Assembly: GCF_023953965.1 (NCBI RefSeq)
Contig: NZ_JAMLIX010000002.1
Coordinates: 124,001 to 188,000 of the forward strand
DNA length: 64,000 nt
DNA from: Bosea sp. (in: a-proteobacteria)
GTDB lineage: Bacteria; Pseudomonadota; Alphaproteobacteria; Rhizobiales; Beijerinckiaceae
Reading direction: 5' to 3'
A model generated the notes under the pieces. It had not been told where the DNA came from, did not search any database, and saw only the letters and a list, made by a program, of their open reading frames with translations. The position numbers and the translations under genes are program-made. The number at the start of each line of letters is the position of its first letter. Positions within the stretch are counted from its first letter, which is position 1. Positions 16,663-28,852 of the stretch are shown here, in pieces.

Positions 16663-17157
16663 ATGACCGTGAAACCCGCAGCCGCCGAGCCCTTCTGGCG
16701 TACGACGCCGCTGGAGACGATGACGCGCGAGCAATGGGAATCCCTCTGCGACGGCTGCGGCCGCTGCTGCCTCGTCAAGCTCGAGGACGAGGATACCGGC
16801 CGCATCTTCGCGACCGATGTCGGCTGCCGCCTGTTCGATGCCGGCACCTGCCGCTGCCGCGACTACCCGAACCGTTCGCTCAAGGTGCCCGATTGCGTGA
16901 CGCTGACGCCGCACGAGGTCCGCACGCTGCCCTGGCTGCCGCCGAGCTGCGCCTATCGCCTCGTCGCCGAGGGCAAGGACCTGCCCTGGTGGCATCCGCT
17001 GGTCTCAGGCGATCCGGAGACGGTGGTCGCGGCCGGCATTTCCGTGCGCGGCCGCGTCTTCGCCAACGAGGACGAGATGCCGGAGGAGGAGATCACCGAG
17101 CGCATCGTCGCCTGGCCGCTGCGCTGGCCGCGGGCGGCGCGTGAGAGGGACGCTTGA
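16663..17157 (+). CDS. YcgN-like UPF0260 cysteine-cluster protein
   Basis: The 164-residue protein belongs to the YkgJ/YcgN cysteine-cluster family. It has CDGCGRCC, then CRLFDAGTCRCRDYPNR, and later single cysteines in DCVTL and SCAYRL, suggesting metal or Fe-S binding. FWRTTPLETM at the N-terminus and DLPWWHPLVSGD are typical. ATG 16663 is chosen because AAGG precedes it and the family begins near there; the frame upstream to 16555 is Arg-rich. The precise function is unknown. A family A palindrome follows the stop. Confidence 0.9.
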   Translation: MTVKPAAAEPFWRTTPLETMTREQWESLCDGCGRCCLVKLEDEDTGRIFATDVGCRLFDAGTCRCRDYPNRSLKVPDCVTLTPHEVRTLPWLPPSCAYRLVAEGKDLPWWHPLVSGDPETVVAAGISVRGRVFANEDEMPEEEITERIVAWPLRWPRAARERDA

Positions 17158-17200
17158 AGCGGCGCGGGCAAGTGCCGGATCGTTCCACCCCCAGTCGTGG

Positions 17201-17237
17201 GTTCCGGGTTCTTCGCTCCGCGAAGCCCCGGAATGAC
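17201..17237. repeat. Short extragenic palindrome, family A copy 2
   Basis: TTCCGGGTTCTTCGC pairs imperfectly with GCGAAGCCCCGGAA, followed by TGAC. It is almost identical to the copy at 10542-10579. It lies 43 bases after the YcgN-like stop codon, in the 281-base gap before ppdK. Confidence 0.75.
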
Positions 17238-17438
17238 AGGGGTATGGCTCGACGTCGCGATCAAGTGCTATTGCACCGCATCAACGATGCTGCACGCGCT
17301 CATTGATTGTTCATGTCGTTTTGGGCATGACCGGCCCGTCCCGCTGCCGGTGACCCGGGGGTCATCGACGGCACACGCACGAAACTTTCGCGCCGGCGCG
17401 GCGTTTGCCCTGCCCGGCTGAACAGAAGAGGCTATGTG

Positions 17439-20123
<2,685 letters not shown>

Positions 20124-20357
20124 GGCGCCCGGATCGCGTGTCAGCGCCCTTGCTGGACCACGCTTGCATTTCGTGCTATGCGCACCGATGTAAGACGAGA
20201 TGCGGCCGGGTTCTGGCCACTCCTCCGTTTGCCGGTTTTCCGGCGTGCGGTCACGAATCAGATCCACCACACATCGCTACATTGTCACGGCGAGGCGTCC
20301 GCGCGTCATGCCGTGTTCCAGGACAGCCGCGGATCTGAAACGTAAGGACTCTATTCA

Positions 20358-20567
20358 ATGAACAAGGGCACCGTGAAGTGGTTCAACGCCACCAAGGGCT
20401 ACGGCTTCATCACCCCTGAGAACGGCGGCCAGGACGTATTCGTCCACATCAGCGCCGTCGAGCGCGCCGGCCTGCGCGAGCTTCGCGACGGCCAGGTCGT
20501 CTCCTACGAGCTCGTCGCCGATCGCAAGACCGGCAAGACCTCGGCCGGCAACCTCGTCGTCGCCTAA
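20358..20567 (+). CDS. Cold-shock protein, CspA family
   Basis: This 69-residue single-stranded nucleic acid binding protein is one OB fold. RNP1 is KGYGFI (residues 13-18) and RNP2 is VFVHI (27-31). AAGGA precedes the ATG. The gene follows a 234-base leader without reading frames, which would suit the long structured 5' leader typical of cold-inducible csp mRNAs; this is inference. A two-hairpin repeat and then rhlE and an IF-1 gene follow, making a cold-shock/translation neighbourhood. Confidence 0.95.
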   Translation: MNKGTVKWFNATKGYGFITPENGGQDVFVHISAVERAGLRELRDGQVVSYELVADRKTGKTSAGNLVVA

Positions 20568-20598
20568 AGCCGATACCGAAATCGACCGGGAGCGCCGA

Positions 20599-20701
20599 GA
20601 GCATCGGATGCGAAAAGTGGAATCCACTTTTCGGACAGATCCGATGCTCCAGCAATGAGGCAGATCATCGTTATCGCGTCCGACAGGACGCGTGATGATC
20701 T
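20599..20701 (+). repeat. Composite extragenic palindromic element, family C copy 1
   Basis: Hairpin one (20599-20650) has ends GAGCATCGGAT and GATCCGATGCTC, with an inner stem CGAAAAGTGGA/TCCACTTTTCG. Hairpin two (20662-20701) has ends AGATCATC and GATGATCT around GCGTCC/GGACGC. The pair occurs in opposite orientation at 53115-53216. It lies between cspA and rhlE and may act on transcript ends. Confidence 0.8.
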
Positions 20702-20850
20702 GGTGCCCCGGTCCACGACAAGCCTGCCGGCGCTGTGGCTAGCGGTTCGCCGGCGGGTCCGACTATCTTGAATTCAGGCCGGATGCGAGCCTGCGGCGCA
20801 GCCGAAACCCACATGCGCCCCTCGCATCGCGGCGTCCGGAAAGACCCTTC

Positions 20851-22275
<1,425 letters not shown>

Positions 22276-22354
22276 CGCGCGATCGGCCAGAACCGGGCGG
22301 GCCCCTCCGATGGCGGCCCGCCCACGCGCCTCAAGGGCTCACGAAGGACGACAG

Positions 22355-22624
22355 ATGGCGAAAGAAGAACTGCTCGAATTCGACGGCACCGTGGTCGAGG
22401 TGCTTCCCGACGGCAATTACCGGGTCAAGCTCGACAACGATCACGTCATCCTGGCCTATGCCGCCGGCAAGATGAAGAAGAACCGCATCCGCACCATCGC
22501 CGGCGACCGCGTCATCGTCGAGATGTCGCCCTACGATCTCGACCGCGGCCGCATCAACTTCCGCCAAAAGACCGCCGGCCCCGCGCCGGGCGGCCCCCCG
22601 CGCCAGAACTTCCGCCGGCGCTGA
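22355..22624 (+). CDS. infA: IF-1-like translation initiation factor with C-terminal extension
   Basis: The 89-residue protein is an S1/OB-fold IF-1: MAKEELLEFDGTVVEVLPD, then AGKMKKNRIRTIAGDRVIVEMSPYD match the family throughout. Bacterial IF-1 is usually about 72 residues; here 17 more follow, TAGPAPGGPPRQNFRRR, giving a basic, disordered tail. Differences from the common alphaproteobacterial sequence (NDHVILAYAAG) suggest a second copy rather than the main infA; the other copy is not in this window. ATG 22355 has AAGGA upstream. It lies in the cspA-rhlE neighbourhood. Confidence 0.9.
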   Translation: MAKEELLEFDGTVVEVLPDGNYRVKLDNDHVILAYAAGKMKKNRIRTIAGDRVIVEMSPYDLDRGRINFRQKTAGPAPGGPPRQNFRRR

Positions 22625-22631
22625 GCGACCG

Positions 22632-22898
22632 ATGCGCCTGTCGCGGAACGAGCTCCTGTTCATCGTGCTGGGCGCCGTCCTCGGCGCCCTGGTCGCCTCC
22701 GGGGTCAGCGCCGGTTTCATCTCCACCGACGGCGCCCTGCCGCCTTTCGCCATCGTGCTGATCGGGCTGGGCTTCGTTGAGCTCGCCCTCGGCTATGTGA
22801 TGGGCCGCCCGCTGGGCACGCTGGTCGGCATGCCGGCCCGCTTCCTCGCCTTCGTCGCCGGCGTCTGCATCGTCCTCGCCAGCGCCAACTTCGCCTGA
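22632..22898 (+). CDS. Small integral membrane protein, unknown
   Basis: The 88-residue protein starts seven bases after the IF-1 stop, so it is likely co-transcribed. It is predicted to have three hydrophobic segments (about 8-28, 38-58 and 66-86), with Gly/Ala-rich helices. I do not recognise a family. Nothing in the sequence indicates substrate or partner. Confidence 0.6.
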   Translation: MRLSRNELLFIVLGAVLGALVASGVSAGFISTDGALPPFAIVLIGLGFVELALGYVMGRPLGTLVGMPARFLAFVAGVCIVLASANFA

Positions 22899-22924
22899 AG
22901 GCCCGCCCGGGAAACCTGCCCAAG

Positions 22925-22949
22925 AAAAAACCCCGGCGCGAGGCCGGGG
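22925..22949 (-). terminator. Terminator for the minus-strand repeat-protein gene
   Basis: CCCCGGC (22931-22937) pairs with GCCGGGG (22943-22949). Six A residues at 22925-22930 read as a U-tract on the minus strand. It lies 59 bases beyond the stop of the gene ending at 23008. Confidence 0.8.
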
Positions 22950-23007
22950 CTAAGTGGGTCGTTCCGTGGTAACTAAAGGGTCTGCGTGAAACTTTTGTCC
23001 TGTCCGC

Positions 23008-23601
23008 TCAGCGGCGGGCGGGGGCCCAATGCTGCGAGCCGGGGCTGACCATCACCTGGCGCTGGCGCGTCTCGTAGACGGCGGGGATCTCCTCCCGCAC
23101 GACCTGGGTCGGACGCACCATCACCTGGCGCTGGCGCTGGGTGTAGACGGCGGGGACCGTCTCGTAGTCGATGCTGGCCGGGGAAACCTCGACGCGGCGG
23201 CTCTGGAATCCGTAGCGGGCGGGCACGTCGACCCAGCAGCCGACCATGTTGCCACGGGCGTCGCGCGTCACCTCCCAGCGGCGGCCGGCCGCCGCGATCA
23301 TCACCTTCTCGGTCACGGTCTCGTAGACGGCGGCGCGATGGTGGGGGATGCGGCGCTCGGGAGCTATCATCACGGTGTCGGTGACGGTCTCGTATTCGGC
23401 CGGAATGACGCGGCGCTGCACCTGCGCCGGGCGGACCTGATAGGTCTCGTCGACGGTGCCGAAGACCGGCGGCGTGGTGACGAGGTTGTAGCAGGCCGAG
23501 CCGCGGCAGCCGCCGGCCTCGGCGGCCGAGGCGGCGAAGAGCAGTGCCGTCGCGAGGCTGGAGGCTGCGATGATCCGTGATGAGGAGAGTACGCGCACCA
23601 T
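23008..23601 (-). CDS. Exported protein with repeated YETV..VM motifs
   Basis: The 197-residue protein has a signal peptide (MVRVLSSSRIIAASSLATALLFAASAAEA by eye, cleaved after AEA). The mature part contains four similar blocks: PAEYETVTDTVMIAP, AAVYETVTEKVMIAA, PAVYTQRQRQVMVRP and PAVYETRQRQVMVSP. Two cysteines near the mature N-terminus (GGCRGSACYN) could form a disulfide. Similar Y-T-V-T...V blocks occur in some OmpA-type envelope proteins, so a cell-surface or periplasmic role is likely. ATG 23601 gives a proper signal peptide; the longer frame does not. The function is unknown. Confidence 0.75.
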   Translation of the reverse strand: MVRVLSSSRIIAASSLATALLFAASAAEAGGCRGSACYNLVTTPPVFGTVDETYQVRPAQVQRRVIPAEYETVTDTVMIAPERRIPHHRAAVYETVTEKVMIAAAGRRWEVTRDARGNMVGCWVDVPARYGFQSRRVEVSPASIDYETVPAVYTQRQRQVMVRPTQVVREEIPAVYETRQRQVMVSPGSQHWAPARR

Positions 23602-23831
23602 GTTGGACTTGCCCTGTCGGTTCCGGCGTCGGGCGCCGTTCGTTGGGGACAGGAAGCCCGCTCGAAGTGATGAACGCAAGGTAAACACGAAAACAAGGTA
23701 AAATTAACCAAGTCCGGCTCGTGCCGGGCGTTCACGCAGCTTGCCGGCAGGTGAAGGAAAAGGCGCGGATTTTAGCGATCCGAACGCGCGCCGATGACAG
23801 CAGCAATGACGGTGCGGCCGTAGAGGGACGC

Positions 23832-25178
23832 TCAGCTCTGGCCCGGCCGCAACTTGTAGAAGACGTGCTGGCCGATCGTGTCCATTTTTTTCAGCCTTTT
23901 CGCCCAGTACGGCCGGACGTAGTTGGCATGATAATGGGTCGAGGCGCCGACATCGGGCAGGTAGGTCGTGCCGTCATAGACCTCGCGCGCGATCCGGACG
24001 GCGTCGCGCCAGGCGGCGGGCTCGGTGATGCGCAGCGACTTGCCCTCGCAGGTGAAGGTGAACTGGCAGGAGAGGTAGCGGTTGCTGTTCTGGTAGACCA
24101 CGCCGCAGACGCTCGCCGGATAGAGCCCGCTCTTGACCCGGTTGAGCACCACCTGTGCCACCGCCGCCTGTCCCATCAGCGATTCCGAGCGCGCCTCGAA
24201 ATAGACCGCCTCCGCCAGGCAGCGCTGCTCCTTCGCCATGTTCTCCGGCGCGATCAGCCCGGCATAATCCTGTTTCACGCCGGGCTGGGCGAGGCGCAGG
24301 TCGCGCTGGGGCGGCACGAGCGCGATCTGCCCGCGCTGCTGCTGGGGCGCGGCATGGGCCGGCCAGGCGGGCGGCGTCAGCGTGCCGGTGACCGAGCCGG
24401 CGAGCGGCGTCGCGGAGGAGCGCTGGCTCGCCTGCGGGACCAGGGGCGAGGAGCCGTCGATGCTTTCCAGATGCAGCTCGCCCTGGCGCGCCGAGGTGAT
24501 CTTCGGCTTGAGCGAGACGGGCGAGGATTCCGACGAGGCCGGATCGGTCAGGCCCTCGTCGCCGGCATAGGGCTCGAAGCCGGTCTGCGGCCCGTCCGGG
24601 GCTTCCGCTGCGCTGAGCGCGTCGAGCGAGAAGCCGCCCGAGATCAGCTTCGGCTGCGTGTCGCCGAAGACCACGCGCTCGAGCTCGAGCGCCGGGTTTC
24701 CGGTGAGCCCCGGCCTGAGGCTCGGCAGCATGTCGCCTTTCGCCGTGCGGTCGACCTCGGGAAAGCCTGAAGCCGCGCGCTTCATCTCCTCGCGCGGCGC
24801 GCGCGGATCGATGACGATGCGGCGCTCCGGATCCTCGAAGGAAAGCCGCGCCTGGACGATGGCCGAGGTCAGCGCCAGGCCCGGCAGCCGGAAGGCGCTG
24901 GCCGCGACCAGCATGGAAGGACCTTCGGCGAGTTCCGAGGCGGGGCCGGGCGCAACCCGCCAGACGGTGCTGGAGGGCAGGCCGCTTGCCCCGAAATTCT
25001 GGCCGGCGGAGGCGGTGAAGGAGATCAGCAGGCCGGCGGACAGGGCCCAGGGCGCGACGGTGCCGGCGGCCCATCGGATGCCGAGCGGGCGCAGCTTGCG
25101 CCCATGCCTGTGCACACGCCAATGACTCAAAGCGACACACCCGTCCCGACCCGACGAAAGGCGCGGCGGTGGCCGCAT
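23832..25178 (-). CDS. Cell wall hydrolase, SleB (Hydrolase_2) family
   Basis: The 448-residue protein has a basic N-terminus and a hydrophobic segment (APWALSAGLLISFTASA), followed by a long non-conserved linker. The SleB-type catalytic domain occupies about residues 315-440: CLAEAVYFEARSESLMGQAAVAQVVLNRV, then CGVVYQNS and YLSCQFTFTCEGK. The Glu in YFEAR is the probable catalytic residue of this lytic transglycosylase-like fold. It should cut peptidoglycan in the periplasm. The start is uncertain; ATG 25178 keeps the whole anchor, and the frame beyond it is unsupported. Confidence 0.85.
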   Translation of the reverse strand: MRPPPRLSSGRDGCVALSHWRVHRHGRKLRPLGIRWAAGTVAPWALSAGLLISFTASAGQNFGASGLPSSTVWRVAPGPASELAEGPSMLVAASAFRLPGLALTSAIVQARLSFEDPERRIVIDPRAPREEMKRAASGFPEVDRTAKGDMLPSLRPGLTGNPALELERVVFGDTQPKLISGGFSLDALSAAEAPDGPQTGFEPYAGDEGLTDPASSESSPVSLKPKITSARQGELHLESIDGSSPLVPQASQRSSATPLAGSVTGTLTPPAWPAHAAPQQQRGQIALVPPQRDLRLAQPGVKQDYAGLIAPENMAKEQRCLAEAVYFEARSESLMGQAAVAQVVLNRVKSGLYPASVCGVVYQNSNRYLSCQFTFTCEGKSLRITEPAAWRDAVRIAREVYDGTTYLPDVGASTHYHANYVRPYWAKRLKKMDTIGQHVFYKLRPGQS

Positions 25179-25338
25179 GCCTTCGTCGAAACCGTTATCG
25201 CCCCGGTAAGGTTGAGCGCCGGTTAACGCAGGTACGTCCCATGCTTGCCGGTGATGCGGAGCCTCACGAAATCGCGCTGGTTGCCGTGGCGGCAGGGCGA
25301 TAATCTGCCGCCCCTCGTCCGACGCTTCGGAGTGATCC

Positions 25339-26574
25339 ATGACGTCCGCTCCGCCGCGCAGCCATGCCCCCGAGATCATCGTCGCCGCCGGCTGCGCGAT
25401 CGCGCTGATCAGCTTCGGGCCGCGTGCGAGCGCCGGCCTGTTCCAGATTCCGATGACGCTCCAGTTCCACTGGGGCCGCGATATCTTCGGCCTGGCGCTG
25501 GCGATCCAGAACCTGCTCTGGGGGCTGGGCGCGCCCTTCGCCGGCGCGCTCGCCGATCGCCACGGCATGGTGCGCGTGCTCTGCGCCGGCGCGCTGCTCT
25601 ATGCCGCCGGCCTCGTCGTCATGGCCCATGCGACGACCCCGCTGCAGCTTTATCTCGGTGCCGGCGTGCTGGTCGGCTTCGGCCTCTCGGCCTGCTCGTT
25701 CGGCCTCATTCTCGCCGCCTTCGGCAAGCTCCTGCCGGACGGGTGGCGGCCGCTGGCCTTCGGCGCCGCCACGGCCGCCGGCTCCTTCGGCCAGTTCCTG
25801 TTCCCGCCGATCGGCAACATCCTGATCGACACGCTGGGCTGGCAGCAGGCGCTCACCGCCTTCGCCTTCGCGCTCCTGCCGATCCTGCCGATCTCCCTCG
25901 TGCTGGCGACGCGCCGGAGCGGGCCGCGGAGCGGCGCCGCCGCCGCGGCGAACCTGCCCAACCAGACCGTGCGGCAGGCGCTGGGCGAGGCCTTCAAGCA
26001 TCGCAGCTACGTCCTGCTCGTGCTCGGCTTCTTCACCTGCGGCTTCCAGCTCGCCTTCATCACCGTGCACATGCCGGCCTATCTGAAGGATGCCGGCCTG
26101 CCGGTCTGGGTCGGCGGCTGGACGCTCGCCGTGATCGGGCTCGCCAATGCCGTTGGCTCGTTCTCCTCGGGCTGGCTCTCGACGCGGATGCCCAAGCGCT
26201 ATCTGCTCGCCTGGATCTATTTCGGCCGTGCGGTGGCGATCACCGTCTTCATCCTGTTGCCGGCGAGCCCGGCGACGGCGCTTTCCTTCGGCGTCGTGAT
26301 CGGCCTGTTCTGGCTCTCGACGGTGCCGCCGACCTCCTCGCTGGTCATGCTGATGTTCGGCACGAAATACATGGCGATGCTCTATGGCTTCGCCTTCTTC
26401 TCGCATCAGCTCGGCGGCTTCCTCGGCGTCTGGCTCGGCGGCGTGCTCTACGAGACCATGGGCAGCTACCAGATCGTCTGGTGGCTTTCGGTCGCGCTCG
26501 GCGTCGCCTCCGCCCTGATCAACCTGCCGATCGTCGAGCGGCCGGTCGCGCGCGAGGCGGCGCAGCCGGCCTGA
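25339..26574 (+). CDS. Major facilitator superfamily transporter
   Basis: The 411-residue protein has about twelve hydrophobic segments. Between the second and third is GALADRHGMVRVL, an MFS loop motif. The first helix region contains ALISFGPRASAGLFQIPM and the fourth GFGLSACSFG. The family moves small molecules by proton or solute gradients, and this subgroup resembles monocarboxylate/oxalate-type carriers; the substrate is not predictable. GGAG precedes ATG 25339. It is divergent from the cell wall hydrolase gene and convergent with the LysR gene. Confidence 0.88.
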   Translation: MTSAPPRSHAPEIIVAAGCAIALISFGPRASAGLFQIPMTLQFHWGRDIFGLALAIQNLLWGLGAPFAGALADRHGMVRVLCAGALLYAAGLVVMAHATTPLQLYLGAGVLVGFGLSACSFGLILAAFGKLLPDGWRPLAFGAATAAGSFGQFLFPPIGNILIDTLGWQQALTAFAFALLPILPISLVLATRRSGPRSGAAAAANLPNQTVRQALGEAFKHRSYVLLVLGFFTCGFQLAFITVHMPAYLKDAGLPVWVGGWTLAVIGLANAVGSFSSGWLSTRMPKRYLLAWIYFGRAVAITVFILLPASPATALSFGVVIGLFWLSTVPPTSSLVMLMFGTKYMAMLYGFAFFSHQLGGFLGVWLGGVLYETMGSYQIVWWLSVALGVASALINLPIVERPVAREAAQPA

Positions 26575-26629
26575 ACCGAAAGGCGCTCATGGGCTGGCGA
26601 TCCGGGGTGTGGACACTTGCCATAGGATC

Positions 26630-26671
26630 GTCATTCCGGGGCTTCGCGCCTATGGCGCGCCCCGGAATGAC
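26630..26671. repeat. Short extragenic palindrome, family A copy 3
   Basis: GTCATTCCGGGGC and GCCCCGGAATGAC form the perfect outer stem, with a shorter inner part. It corresponds to the copies at 10542 and 17201 extended to both ends. It lies between the convergent MFS and LysR genes and could serve as a bidirectional terminator. Confidence 0.75.
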
Positions 26672-26716
26672 AGCGGTGGTGTCGACCGGGAGCGATCCGT
26701 CAACTGTCCACGCCGT

Positions 26717-27622
26717 CTAGGGTCTGCCCTCGAACAGGCTGCGCTGCCGGGCGAGCTCGCCGCCGCAGAAATCCATGAACGCCCGCACGCGCGGTACATG
26801 GCGGATGTCCGGGTGGGTCAGAAGCCACAGGCCCGTGGCGAAATCCGGCTGTGGCGGCAGGAGCCGCATCAGGTCCGGCCGCCGGTCGGCGATGAAGCAC
26901 GGCACCGGCCCGATGCCTAAGCCCTGCGCCACGGCTTCGGCCATGCCGAGCACGGCCGAGCTCCTGAGCGCGATCCGCTCCGGCGCGACGTGCTCGCGCA
27001 CGAAGCGTGCCGCCTTCAGATGCGAGAGCTGGTCGCCGAGCGCGACCCAGTCGCGCTGGTAGAGCAGGGCGGGATCGGCCTTCTCCGCCTCGCTCACGCC
27101 GTCCTCGGCCCGGCCGTACACCGCCCAGGCGATGGTGGCGATGCGCCGCCCGACCAGCGTCTCGCCCGGCGTGTCGCTGGCGCGGATGGCGATGTCGGCG
27201 TCGCGCTTCGACAGGTTCAGCGCCTGGTTGCCGACGACGACGTCGAGCCGGATCAGCGGATTGGCCCGGCGGAAGGCCGCGAAGACTGGCAGCAGCGCGT
27301 TCTGGTAGAGCGTGTCGGTGGTGGTGATGCGCAATTCGCCCGAGGGCGCGACGTCGCGCCCGGCGAGGCGCCGCGCGAAGGCGGTGACGTCCTCGTCGAT
27401 GCGTCCGGCCAGCGCCGCCATCTCGGCCCCGGCCACCGTCGCGACATAGCCGGTCTTGCGCCGCTCGAACAGCGGCACGCCGACGATCTCCTCGATCTGG
27501 CCGAGCCGGCGGAACACGGTCGAATGATTGACCGAGAGCGCGGCTGCCGCCCCGGTCAGCCCGTCATGATCGGCAATGGCCTTGATCAGCCGGAAATCGT
27601 CCCAGGCGAGCTTGGCGTTCAT
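26717..27622 (-). CDS. LysR family transcriptional regulator
   Basis: The 301-residue protein has an N-terminal winged helix-turn-helix (about 5-62: FRLIKAIADHDGLTGAAAALSVNHSTVFRRL) and a LysR substrate-binding domain (about 88-295, SGELRITTTDTL). The group resembles regulators with a short HTH sequence of the type seen next to MFS pumps, but the effector is unknown. A strong GGAGGAGG precedes TTG 27628 and ATG 27622; either may start the protein. Whether it controls the neighbouring MFS gene is speculative because their 3' ends face each other. Confidence 0.92.
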   Translation of the reverse strand: MNAKLAWDDFRLIKAIADHDGLTGAAAALSVNHSTVFRRLGQIEEIVGVPLFERRKTGYVATVAGAEMAALAGRIDEDVTAFARRLAGRDVAPSGELRITTTDTLYQNALLPVFAAFRRANPLIRLDVVVGNQALNLSKRDADIAIRASDTPGETLVGRRIATIAWAVYGRAEDGVSEAEKADPALLYQRDWVALGDQLSHLKAARFVREHVAPERIALRSSAVLGMAEAVAQGLGIGPVPCFIADRRPDLMRLLPPQPDFATGLWLLTHPDIRHVPRVRAFMDFCGGELARQRSLFEGRP

Positions 27623-27685
27623 CGGCAAGACGTCCTCCTCCCGGTACGCAAGCCGATATCTTGCATGGATGCAAGCTGGAGGAAT

Positions 27686-28678
27686 TCAAATTCCTGTTTG
27701 ACGCGGTGCTGCCGCCCGCCGCAGCCGGTCGTTGATCGCCTCGCCCAGCCCCTGCTCGGGAATGCGGGCGACGGCGATGACCGCATGCCCCGCCTCGTCG
27801 AGCCGGCGCATATGCCCGAACAGATTGGCGGCGGCCTCGCCGAGATCGCCCGCCGGGCTGAGGTTGAGCGCGGCCGGGTGCGCCCGCGCCTCGGGGCCGA
27901 AGCCGAGCCAGGCTTCGCCGTCATGTGGCGCGTCGGCATCGAGCCGCATCCGCGCCGCCGGGGCGTAATGCGAGGCGAGCATGCCGGGTGCGATCGGCCC
28001 ATGGCCGGTTTCGCTCGCGATGACCAGCGGGCGGCCGAGCACATGCTCGATCGCCTCGCGCGGCACGCCGCCGGGCCGGAGCAGGCGCGGCGCCCCGTCG
28101 AGGCAGGCGACGATGGTCGATTCGACGCCGACCGCGGCCGGGCCGGCGTCGAGCACGGCGTCGATGCGTCCCTCGAGATCGGCGAGCACATGCCGGGCGC
28201 TGGTCGGGCTGATCCGGCCGGAGCGGTTGGCGGAGGGGGCCGCGATCGGCCGCCCGGCCGCCGCGAGGACCGCCTGCGCGACCGGATGCACGGGCACGCG
28301 CAGCGCGACCGAGGAGAGGCCCGCCCGCGCCAGCTCGCTGACCGTGCAGCCGGGCGAAGCCGGCACGACCAGCGTCAGCGGGCCCGGCCAGAAGGCTTGC
28401 GCCAGCGTAAGCGCGTTCGCATCGAACAGGCCCTGCCGGCGCGCGCCGGCGAGGTCGGGCAGATGCGCGATCAGCGGGTTGAAGCTCGGCCGCTCCTTGG
28501 CCGCATAGATGCCGGCGACGGCGCTGCCGGAGGTCGCATCGGCGGCAAGCCCGTAGACGGTCTCCGTCGGCAGCGCGACGAGCCCGCCCGCCCGCAGCAG
28601 CGCCGCCGCCTCGGCGATGCCGGCGGCATCGGCGGAAAGCCGCTTCGTCTGGCGGATGGCGGGGCCGGGTTCGCTCAC
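27686..28678 (-). CDS. Threonylcarbamoyl-AMP synthase, Sua5/YrdC type
   Basis: The 330-residue protein makes threonylcarbamoyl-AMP for t6A in tRNAs. The YrdC domain (about 20-210) has GGLVALPTETVYGLAADA, YAAKERPSFNPLI and APSANRSGRISPT. The second, Sua5-specific domain follows (about 235-325) with the conserved linker PGMLASHYAP. The length with this C-terminal domain makes it Sua5 type rather than the short TsaC. The start is GTG 28678 with no clear ribosome site. It lies 63 bases upstream of the LysR gene on the same strand and is divergent from the acyl-CoA dehydrogenase gene. Confidence 0.93.
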   Translation of the reverse strand: MSEPGPAIRQTKRLSADAAGIAEAAALLRAGGLVALPTETVYGLAADATSGSAVAGIYAAKERPSFNPLIAHLPDLAGARRQGLFDANALTLAQAFWPGPLTLVVPASPGCTVSELARAGLSSVALRVPVHPVAQAVLAAAGRPIAAPSANRSGRISPTSARHVLADLEGRIDAVLDAGPAAVGVESTIVACLDGAPRLLRPGGVPREAIEHVLGRPLVIASETGHGPIAPGMLASHYAPAARMRLDADAPHDGEAWLGFGPEARAHPAALNLSPAGDLGEAAANLFGHMRRLDEAGHAVIAVARIPEQGLGEAINDRLRRAAAPRQTGI

Positions 28679-28852
28679 GCTGGGATTGACCAGATATGGT
28701 TTATATATAAACTAACTGATGGGCAGCCTCGAAACCAGGGCCGGCTTCGGCGGCATGGCATAGGCGATAGTTCCTCGCTACCATCGCGGCAACGGCAAAA
28801 GCGCGCCGCGGCCGTCTTTCGGGCGGGCTGGAATCGCGAGGAGAGACGAAAC

